From contig OZ038382.1 of NCBI GenBank assembly GCA_964036045.1, forward strand, positions 106,910,578-106,974,577: a stretch of 64,000 bases of DNA. The letters run 5' to 3'. Below the pieces are notes generated by a model. The model had not been told where the DNA came from. It made no database searches and saw nothing but the letters and a program-made list of their open reading frames with translations. A program made the position numbers and the translations under genes. Within the stretch, counting starts at the first letter, position 1. Every line of letters starts with the position of its first letter. Source of the stretch: Eutreptiella sp. 'Long Island Sound 2002' (lineage: Eukaryota; Euglenozoa; Euglenophyceae; Eutreptiales; Eutreptiaceae). Of this stretch, positions 54,531 through 63,336 are shown one piece after another.

Positions 54531-55651
54531 CCTTGGTAGGCATATAGTAGGTCTTGTTCAACCATGTCTGATGGACGATGGCAACATAGGCACGCTCGAG
54601 GGGGTTCACATACACATTCCTCCAAGAGGTCGTCCTCCTCTGGGGTCCTCACATGGGCGCCCCACACGCTCTTCATGAGCTTAAGATCTACCTCCCTTTG
54701 CCAGGTGGTGATCTTCTGTTCAAGGTCCTCCTTCAATTGGGATAGATCTCCCATACGTCCTTGCTTCAGTGGCCATGAGCTGCGGGTAGGCTTAGCGTAG
54801 CATAGCTTTTTCGCCACCAACTTCCTCTTGGAGTCCACATACTCCCTTAGCCTGGATCGAGGGTCCAGCTCTTTGTCCACGGGGTCTTCAACCCTCATGG
54901 AGAGTAGAGGTTTCAGTGGGGCGACGTACTCGGCGTTCTCCACTTCCTCCACACAGGTCTGCAGGGAGAAGGCGTCGTGCTCAGTTTCGTCATTTGAGTG
55001 GATAGAGCTAGGTAGCTCGGATAGTCCACACTCAGAGACTCCATCAGGAACAGGTACATGGCAGGGAGAGTTTGGGGCGTTGGTGTTAGTCACGACGTAT
55101 TCATCTCCTCCGGGTATAGTCTCCATAGCATCTTGAGGTCGTAGTCCATCCTTCAAGTCACCCAAGGCGAGTCCATCGCTTTCTCGTTGTATAGCCTGGA
55201 CCAGAGTCGAGTCCAGATCCTCCCAGGGGATGGAGGCAAGACCTCTGTCCACAACGCTGAGCAGACTCCCCCATCCGGGTTTCCCAATAGGCGTCTTACG
55301 CCCCAGAGGCACGTAGAGGGCCTCATCAGGTAACCGAACAGAGCTGATAGTCAGCCTGTCCAGAAGGTTTCGCGAGTACTCGTTGCCCCCATGGGCTCCA
55401 CAATCGGGGGAACACAGGACCATACGGGAACGTTCCAAGGCCACCTTGGTAAAGACCTTCCCCAGTTCACTGAACCTGGGGTTCCCGTAGGCCATCCCGA
55501 AAGAGGGCCAGTAAAATTTGTAGCTGCAGTTCTTCCCCTTGCTGCAGTAAAGGTCCAGTACATGCTGCTTGTCACTGGCAAAATACTCCACACTCAGGTC
55601 TTCCCTAGAGTAACCCAACTCCTTCAGACCTTGGTCTAGGACTTCCCCCAA
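54527..55651 (-). CDS. Methyltransferase-like ORF between protease and RT of gypsy copy 1
   Basis: 374 codons without a stop. Residues 20-35 read SVEYFASDKQHVLDLY, and 55-82 include YGNPRFSELGKVFTKVALE and MVLCSPDCG. The FAS...NPxF...hydrophobic strand-P pattern recalls N6-adenine-methyltransferase-like (Dam-like) modules known in DIRS and some algal or oomycete Ty3 elements, where NPPF is motif IV; here it is NPRF. The second half is acidic/basic and ends in a Cys-rich CVCEPPRACLCCHRPSD. The function is unproven. It overlaps RT by four bases, suggesting frameshift or reinitiation. Its start is after the protease frame, which it overlaps by 16 bases. Confidence 0.5.
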   Translation of the reverse strand: MGEVLDQGLKELGYSREDLSVEYFASDKQHVLDLYCSKGKNCSYKFYWPSFGMAYGNPRFSELGKVFTKVALERSRMVLCSPDCGAHGGNEYSRNLLDRLTISSVRLPDEALYVPLGRKTPIGKPGWGSLLSVVDRGLASIPWEDLDSTLVQAIQRESDGLALGDLKDGLRPQDAMETIPGGDEYVVTNTNAPNSPCHVPVPDGVSECGLSELPSSIHSNDETEHDAFSLQTCVEEVENAEYVAPLKPLLSMRVEDPVDKELDPRSRLREYVDSKRKLVAKKLCYAKPTRSSWPLKQGRMGDLSQLKEDLEQKITTWQREVDLKLMKSVWGAHVRTPEEDDLLEECVCEPPRACLCCHRPSDMVEQDLLYAYQG

Positions 55652-56190
55652 TAGTTGAACGTCCTCGCTTTTGGAGACGCCATCATGTTAGAGGGCTCCT
55701 CCTTCGATATCCTCAGGTAACTCGATGTATGTTCCGACTGCTCCAGTGGTACGGACTCCCTGCCACTGCTGTGGTCCACGTAGAGGAGGTAGGGCGCTTG
55801 CAGCGTCAGGGATTGTATCTGGGAGTGCTGCACAAAGAAGTCAGTCCCCAATACAAAGTCGAAGGCCTCAGTGTCCATCACATAGAACCGATGGGCGATA
55901 GTCAGGGAGCCCATAGGTACCTCCACTTCACAGTCCCCGCAGCTGTGCACCACATGTTCATCCCCCATTCGTATAGCCGCGCTTGTCATGGTGTTCTTCA
56001 GGCTCCCACAAGGTAAAGTTTTCTTGGCCACTATAGATATGGTGGCGCCAGTATCCAATACCCCCAGGTATTCACGTCCCCCTAGTGATACGTACCCAAA
56101 ACGTCAGGTCCCGGGCCCCACCGGAGCGTCCCTGTCAGGACTCCGCGGGAAAGGTCACCTCGAACCTCTTGTTCCGCAATTTGCGGGCCA
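55636..56190 (-). pseudogene. Aspartic protease of gypsy copy 1
   Basis: LDTGATISIV carries the catalytic DTG; further on FDFVLGTDFF gives the hydrophobic-hydrophobic-Gly signature of retropepsins. The coding frame is open from about 56100 to 55636. Upstream, the same frame is broken by stops between about 56194 and 56110, so gag-protease continuity is lost or depends on frame changes. It would cleave the gag-pol polyprotein. Confidence 0.75.
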
Positions 56191-56193
56191 TCC

Positions 56194-56526
56194 TCATGAA
56201 ACGGCTTCTCTTTCTAGCGTTGCCGTCATAACCACCTTCGTGCTCCCGCTTGGCCCCTTGTTCTCGCTGGGCCTGCCTTTGTGAGCGTGTGGTAGGACCA
56301 GACTGCCCTCCAGAGGGCTCGGAGTTCCCCCCTGTATTAGGGTTAGGGTTGCCTCTGTTCTTGTCCTTGTTCTTGTTGTCCTTGTCTGGCTGGCGGTTAG
56401 CGCCTCCTCCTCGTCCACCTTGACTTTTGTCTTGCCCTTGTCAACGTCCCTTGGACTTGCCCTTGCCGGAGTCGTTGCCTTTGCCTTTGCCTCCATCTTT
56501 GCCAGAGCCTTTGCCAGGATCCTCAC
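56194..56526 (-). other. gag-protease overlap frame, gypsy copy 1
   Basis: A 110-codon minus frame overlapping the end of gag by 86 bases and lying in the protease frame. Lys/Ala/Thr/Glu-rich and low in complexity. Its place is right for a frameshifted gag-pol junction, but the repetitive Gly/Lys coding of the gag end makes chance openness likely. Confidence 0.35.
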
Positions 56527-57322
56527 CCTTCAGCTTCGCCGACAGGCGCTGCTTGTGGTAGCACTCATCCTCGTAGTGCTTCCTCTTCCCACAGAAGGCA
56601 CAGGTGATAGTACACCTGTAGTGATCCGGCAGCTTCGCTTTGGCGCCGCTGTTGGTCTCCTGCTGCTTCCCTTGGACTACGAAGCAGTCTCGCCGCTCGC
56701 AGTCAGGGGCGTGCTGCAGGTGGCCCTGCTCGTCTCTGGCATCCCACCAGAAGAGCTCCTTGATGTTTTCCATGATACGGGCGTGTTTGGGGGTAGTCCC
56801 CTGCCCAGGTCTGGATCCTTGGTACCCTTTGCCATGGCCTCCAGAGCCTCCACCTCCAGGACGGTAGTTGTTCAGGTGCTGGTCGCTTTCTTTCTCCAGC
56901 GCCAGCTCCAGGAGTAGTACACATAGATCCTCGTAGTTGAGGGCTCTAGCCTTGCACTCTGCCGTTGAACGGCACTCGTCCCACAGCTCTCGAGGGAGCT
57001 TAGCCACCAACCAGAAAAGCAGGTCGTTGCTGCTGTAGGAACCGGGCGTCAATCGTCCAGCCCAGTTATCCAAGTCAGCCAATAGCTCAGAGACCCTGCC
57101 AGGTTTGGGGTTGTTGGGCAGCATGGGCAGGTTCTGGATCTCGGCCCTGATGGAGAGGTCGGTTTCATAGGTCGGGTACTGCCTCTCCAAGGCAACCAAC
57201 ACATCGGCAAAGGTGGCGGACTTAGTCACGATCTGTTTGACCTGCTTCTCCAGGTACTTGGTCTTGCAACCCTGCAGGAGCAGATCGCACTTGACCCGTC
57301 CACTAGCGTGGGTTTGGCCGGT
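56441..57322 (-). pseudogene. gag, nucleocapsid part, gypsy copy 1
   Basis: In the same frame as the upstream gag through a single TAG at 57323. Capsid-like helices are FADVLVALERQYPTYETDLS, LLADLDNWAGRLTPGS and LLFWLVAKLPRELWDE. A CCHC knuckle CAFCGKRKHYEDEC (C-x2-C-x4-H-x4-C) is followed by a Gly/Lys-rich basic tail (GKGSGKDGGKGKGNDSGKGK). The protein packages element RNA. The frame ends at TGA 56441. Confidence 0.85.
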
Positions 57323-58624
57323 CTATCGGACAAACCGTCCAAAATTCTCAGCGAACTCGCTGAGGTCCTTGCCTGTGAACTCAGGCAGGTTCACCACGCT
57401 CTTGGAGGTGGCAATAGCCTTAGCCTCCTGAGACCTGCGTCCCCCAGGGCGTCGGGTCTTCTTCTTCTTCTTCTTCTTCTTCCCACTTGGGTTCCCGGGG
57501 TGCTCCGGGTCGTCGTCCTCCAAGGGCGAAGCAGAGGTCATCGACGGCGGTTCATCTTCGGAGGGATCTCCGCCTAGGTCACTGGAGCCGTAGGGCTCCA
57601 CATCCACCATTGCCCTAAGGGCTGTCAGCCGCAGCCGGTCCAGCTCGGCTCTCGTAGAATTCTTCACCTGACTGTAAGGTGGCTGGGCCGTCCCCGGCAC
57701 GAAAGGGCTTCTAGGTATCACAGCAGGGGTCGGCATCGGTCGGCTCCTCAGGCTCCCCAGGGTGTTTGTCAGCCCTGCCACCAGGTGGTTGGCCTGTACT
57801 CGATGGGGTGACATTCCCACCGTGGTACGTGACGCTTCGGGCGGTATCAGGGGCTCCAGTTTATCTCGAATCTCTTGACTGAGGTCGGCAACAATTTTAG
57901 AGGTGGCTCCTCGGAGCACCTCGTTGATCTCCGACCGCGTCAGGGACCTGTTGGAGGATCTCCCCGATCCTCTACTCCTGCTCCCGCATGACTCAGGTCC
58001 TCTCCTCAACCCACTCAAGGTTGCATACCCAGGAACATCCAAATAGGCTCCCGTGGCGGGTAGAGGATGGTGATAGTCAGCCGCATACCGTCGTGGCGCA
58101 GAACTGGAGGTCACCGGCTCACTGGTAGTAGTCGCCTCAGGAAACGCAGTGGTAGGTGGGTTTAAACCATAGGCAGGGTAGGTAGGTATACCAGTAAAGC
58201 CTATGCCCTCAGCCATAGGCGGGTTGGTTCTGGGTGTGGATGTTGCAGCGGCTGGGTCTGGAGTTGGGAGTGTGGTGGTTATAGGAGAGGGTGATGCGTC
58301 GAGGCCAGAAGCGCTTGGTGCGCCCTCAAAGGTAGGATCATTCGTCGGGTCGTGCCCTTGGTCTGCTCCTTCGTCTGCTATGCTTTCTCCAGCATCCTTC
58401 TCACTCTCTCTCTTTCTCTTCACAGAATCGGTGTCCACCTCCTCGACTGAGAGGGTCGGGAAGGCCGACTGAAGTCCTTCCATCGAATCCTCCGCCACGT
58501 GCACTGGCCCATGTAAGGGCTCCGAAGGTACAGCGCTAGGTCCAGGTCCAGGTTCACCAGGTGCTGGCATTGTTGGTGCCTCAGGCGCCGTCTTCATGTT
58601 GGTGTCCTCTTTCTTGGTGTCCAT
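57323..58624 (-). pseudogene. gag, N-terminal part, gypsy copy 1
   Basis: Starts at the ATG at 58622-58624 (MDTKKEDTNMK). The first ~230 residues are Pro/Ser/Thr-rich and disordered. A basic helix RSSNRSLTRSEINEVLRGA follows, then an acidic patch and a run of eight Lys (GKKKKKKKKTRRPGGRR). It ends VNLPEFTGKDLSEFAENFG before the TAG. Since the capsid continues in the same frame directly after, the TAG either inactivates gag or would need read-through. Confidence 0.8.
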
Positions 58625-58730
58625 ATTCGTTCGCCCTTCTTGCTAATATATGACTGATCTCGGCGCACTGGATGTACGGCACGGGGTTAATGCCGGTACG
58701 CAGAGACAGTCTGCCTCTGCTACCAGAACA
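58625..58730 (-). other. Leader remnant of gypsy copy 1
   Basis: About 105 bp between the gag ATG and repeat X. No primer-binding site or LTR end is visible, so the 5' end of the element is lost at this junction. Confidence 0.5.
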
Positions 58731-59512
58731 TTTTATAGTGATTTTAACACTGTGTGTTTGTTGTGCCTCTCCTGCTGCTTGCTGCTGGTGTAGGCTTTTC
58801 TGCTGCTTGTTTTTGATGAGGAAAATGTTTTTTTTGCCGAAATACAACCAATCCAGGATAACCCAAGCCAGAGATAAGCAAGTAGAAGAAAATCAGGATC
58901 AAAGCATGAGGGGCTGCAGTCACAAAGAGTTCGATAAAGAAAACTATCAACAATAGACCGCAGCAATTAGCATACATTGCAACTCAGGATGAAATATTTT
59001 ACATGTTTGAGAAAAACTGATTGGAAAACTGCCCCAAGGGCTCACTCTCATCCACAGTGCCATCTTGAGATGTGCACCCTTTGTTTTTGGGTTCCATAGG
59101 TGCTGAGGTGGCATGGCATGTGGCGATGAGGTCACTGCCATGTCACATGGGATATTCCTACTTAGCTAGGCTGACTGGGTATTGAACCCAGGACCTCTCA
59201 AAAAGAGGTGCCCCAGCCCCCTAGGGTGCATACCACTAGGATAGCTAAGAATTCATGAGAAAACATAGATAAATTCATAGGCTGTGCCTTCAGTATATCA
59301 GTGCCTCAGCGACCCAGGAAAAGATGGTTTAGTGCCTATAGCTTGGGGACAAAGGGGTCCACACCACATCCTGATTTAGTGTTTGGTTCCATAGGTCAAA
59401 ATGTGTTTTCACCCCTTTTGGTTGGGCCAATACTAAGATAGAAATGCCTGTGTGCTTAGAGCACCTCTAATACAACTAAAGTATACCCTGAAGCATTGGA
59501 AACGCACTCTTG
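58731..59512. repeat. Dispersed repeat X, copy C (left part)
   Basis: Matches 37513 to about 38300 from CAGAACATTTTATAGTGATTT through GCATTGGAAA, then stops at satellite sequence. It contains the tRNA-like segment (minus strand, about 59164-59250) with the same B box. Confidence 0.9.
59164..59250 (-). repeat. tRNA-like segment in repeat X copy C
   Basis: Same B box (GGTTCAATACC), perfect T-arm and anticodon-like hairpin as at 37951-38036, with two or three substitutions outside these stems. Confidence 0.55.
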
Positions 59513-62500
59513 CTTACTCATACCTTGGATGCTCATTTTAGGTGGGCACAACTGCAGAAAAACAACTTTCGAAAACTTCAATCTTTGAGCTGCCCGGGGT
59601 GAAAAACTGCATAAGCAGGTTGTGTACCAATCCGTTGGGAGGACCCCCCCCCCCCGGACCTATTACCCAAACAGGGTGAAAAACACGTAAATACGGCCCA
59701 AAACATGGTTTACATGCCGTGGATGGTCATTTTAGGCAGGCAGAACATCAGAAAAAGAACTTTCGAAAACTTCAAATTTTGAGCTACCCGGGGTGAGAAA
59801 ACTGCATAAGCAGGTTGTGTACCAATTCCTTAGGATAAAGCCCCCCCGGACCTATTACCCAAACAGGCTGAAAAACACGTAAATGCGGCCTAACACATGC
59901 TTTACATACCTTGGATGGTCATTTTAGGTGGGCACAACATCAGAAAAACAACTTTCAAAAACTTCCATTTCTGAGCTGCCAGGGGTGAAAAGCTGCATAA
60001 GCAGGTTGTGTACTAAACCCCCAACCCCGGACCTATTACCCAAACAGGGTCAAAAACACGTAAATACGGCCTAAAACATGCTTTACATGCCTTGGATGGT
60101 CATTTGAGGCAGGCAGAACATCAGAAACACAAGTTTCGAAAACTTCCATTTTTGGGCTACCTGCGGTGGAAAACTACATTAGCAGGTTGTGAACCAACCC
60201 CTTGGGAGGACCCCCCATCCCGGACTTATTATGCGCACAGGGTGAAAACACAAAAATGAGCCCTAAAACATGCTTTGTGTACCGTGGATGGTCATTTTAG
60301 GCGGGCACAACATCAGAAAAACCACTTTCGTACACTTCGATTTTTGAGCTCCCTAGGTTGAAAAACTGCGAAGCAGGTTGTGTACCAACCCCTTGGGAGG
60401 ACCCCCCAAGCCCTGGATCTATTATGCAAACAGGGTGACAAAAACGTACATACAGCCTAAAACATGCTTTACATACCTTGGATGGTCATTTTAGGTGGGC
60501 ACAACATCAGAAAAACAACTTTCCTAAACTTCCATTTTCGAGCTGCCCGGGGGGAAAAACTGCATAAGCAGGTTGTGTACCAATCCCTTGGGAGGACCCC
60601 CGACTCCGGACCTATTACCCAAACAGGGTGAAAAACACGTAAATGCGGTCTAAAACATGCTTCACATACCTTGGATGGTCATTTTCGGTGGGCACATCAT
60701 CAGAGAAACAACTTTCGAAATCTTCGATTTTTGAGCTCCCTGCACTGAAAAACTACAGTAGCAGGTTTTGTACCAACCCCTTGGGAGGACCCCCCCCCCG
60801 GACCTTTTGTGCAAACAGGGTGAAAAACACGTAAATGCGGCCTAAAACACGCTTTACGTACCGTGGATGGTCATTTTAGGTGGGCACAACATCAGAAATA
60901 CAAGTTTCGGAAACTTCAATTTTTGAGCTACCCGGGGTGAAACACTGCAGAAGCAGGTTCTGTACCAACCCCTTGGGAGGACCCCCCCCCGGACCTTTTT
61001 CTCCAAACAGGGTGAAAACCTCGTAAATACGGCCTAGAACATGCTGTGCATACCTTGGATGGTCATTTTAGCGGGGCACAGCAGCAGAAAAACAACTTTC
61101 GAAATCTTCGATTTTTGAGCTCCCTAGGCTGAAAGACTACATTAGCAGGTTGTGTACCAACCTCTTGGGCGGACCCCCCACCCTGGACCTATTATGCAAA
61201 CAGGGTGAAAAACACACAAATGCGGCCTAAAACATGCTTTACGTACCGTGGATGGTCATTTTAGGCGGGCACGACCTCAGAAAAGCAACTTTTGAAAACT
61301 TCGATTTTTGAGCTCCCTAGGCTGAAAAACTACATTAGCAGGTTGTGTACCAACCCCTTGGGAGGACCTCCCAGCCTGGACCCATTATGCCAACAGGGTG
61401 ACAAACACGTAAATGCGGCGTAAAACATGCTTTACGTACCTTGGATGGTCATTTTAGGTGGGCACAACATCAGAAAAACAACTTTCAGAAACTTCCATTT
61501 TTGAGCTGCCTGGGGTGAGAAAACTGCATAAGTTGGTTGTGTACCCATCCCTTGGGAGGACCCCCCCCCCCGGACCTATTACCCAAACAGGGTGAAAATC
61601 AAAACAAATACGGCCTAAAATATGCTTTACATACCTTGGATGGTTATTTTAGGTGGGCACAACATCAGAAAAACATTTTTCGGAAACTTCCATTTTTGAG
61701 CTGCCCAGGGTGAAAAACTGCATAAGCAGGTTGTGTACCAACCCCTTGGGAGGACCCCCCCCCCCCCGAACCTATTATGCAAACAGGGTGAAATACACCT
61801 AAATGCGGCCTAAAACATGCTTTACATGCCTTGAATGGTCATTTTAGGTGGGCACAACATCAGAAAAACGACTTTCGAAAACTTCCATTTTCGAGCTGGT
61901 CGGAGTGAAAAACTGCATAAGCAGGTTTTGTACCAACCCCTTGGGATGACCCCCTCTGCGGACCTATTATGCAAACAGGGTGAAAAACACGTAAATGCGG
62001 CCTAAAACATGCTTTACATGTCTTGGATGGTCATTTTAGGTGGGCACGTCATCAGAAAAACAACTTTCCTAAACTTCCATTCTTGAGCTGCCCGGGGTGA
62101 AAAACTGCATAAGCAGGTTGTGTACCAACCCCTTGGGATGAACCCCCCACCCCGGACCTATTATGCAAACAGGGTGAAAAACACGTAAATGCGGCCTAAA
62201 ACATGCTTTACGTACCGTGGATGGTCATTTTAGGTGGGCACAACATCAGAAAAACAACTTTCAGCAACTCCAATTTTTGAGCCCCCTAGGCTGAAAAACT
62301 ACATAAGCAGGTTGTGTACCAACCCCTTGGGAGGACCCCCCACCCTGGACTTATTATGCAAACAGGGTGAAAAAAACGTAAATACGGCTAAAAACAGGCT
62401 TTACGTACCTTGGATAGTAATGTTAGGCGGGCACAACAGCACAAAAACAAGTTTCGAAAACTTCGAGTTTTGAGCTGCTTGGGGTGAGATAACTGCATAA

Positions 62501-63336
62501 GCAGGTTGTGTACCAATCTCTTGGGAGCCCCCCCCCCCCCCCCGGACCTATTACCCAAACAGGGTGAACAACACAAAAAAACGGCCTAAAATATGCTTTA
62601 CATACCTTGGATGGTCATTGTAGGGGGGCACAACATCAGAAAAACAAGTTTCGAAAACTTCCATTTTTGACCTGCCCGGGGTGAAAAACTGCATAAGCAG
62701 GTTGTGTACCAATCCCTTGGGAGGACCCCCCCCCGGACCTATTGCGCAAACAGGGTGAAAAACACGTGGATAGGGCCCAAAACATGCTTTACGTACCTTG
62801 GATGGTCATTTTAGGTGGGCACAACATCAGAAAAACAAGTTTCGAAAACTTCGATTTTTGAGCTGCCCGGGGTGGAAAACTGCATTAGCAGGTTGTGTAC
62901 CAACCCCTTGAGAGGATGGCCCCTCCGGGACCTATTACCCAAACAGGGTGAAAACCACATAACCGTGGCCTAAAACATGCTTTACATACCTTGGATGGTC
63001 ATTTTAGGTGGGCACATCATCAGAAAAGCAACTTTCGAAAACTGCAATTCTTGAGCTGCCCGTGGTGAAAAGCTTCATTAGCAGGTTCTGTACCAACCCC
63101 TTGGGAGGACCCCCCCCCGGACCTATTACCCAAACAGGGGGAAAAACACGTAAATGGAGCCGAAAACATGCTGTACGTACCTTGGATGGTCATTTTAGGC
63201 GGGCACAACATCAGAAAAACAAGTTTCGAAAACTTCGATTTTTGAGCTGCACGGGGTGAAAAACTGCATAAGCAGGTTGTGTACCCATCCCTTGGGAGAA
63301 CCGCGCCCCCGGACCTATTACCCAAACAGGGTGAAA
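59513..63336. repeat. ~193-bp satellite array 3, about 20 monomers
   Basis: GGATGGTCATTTTAGG and variants recur at about 59522, 59722, 59913, 60093, 60284, 60479, 60674, 60865, 61057, 61249, 61443, 61638, 61833, 62026, 62218, 62412, 62607, 62799, 62993 and 63186, a mean of about 193 bp. Each monomer has GCAGGTTGTGTACCAA, GGGAGGA followed by a C-run of 4 to 18, and AACAGGGTGAAAAACACG. All are direct. Two subtypes alternate loosely (CCCGGGGTGAAAAACTGCAT versus CCTAGGCTGAAAAACTACAT). Confidence 0.95.

Larger units (their letters stand above)
49901..58730 (-). mobile_element. Ty3/gypsy chromovirus, copy 1 (best preserved)
   Basis: Order on the minus strand: leader (58730-58625), gag with CCHC knuckle (58624-56441), protease (about 56190-55636), methyltransferase-like ORF (55651-54527), RT and RNase H (54530 to about 52830), integrase (to about 51660), chromodomain (to 51207), 3' UTR with polypurine tract, and LTR-like end. 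Protease, RNase H, integrase and chromodomain in this order define a chromovirus-like Metaviridae element. Integrase follows RT, unlike Ty1/copia. The 5' LTR is missing: repeat X starts at 58731. In-frame stops at 57323, 53175, 51801 and 51729, plus frame changes in the protease region, make it defective. Confidence 0.9.

Noticed and set aside
55340-55651. Tyrosine recombinase (DIRS-type) because of the methyltransferase-like ORF
   Set aside because: A DDE integrase with HHCC-like finger and a chromodomain follow RT, and no recombinase motif was found; the element is Ty3/gypsy.
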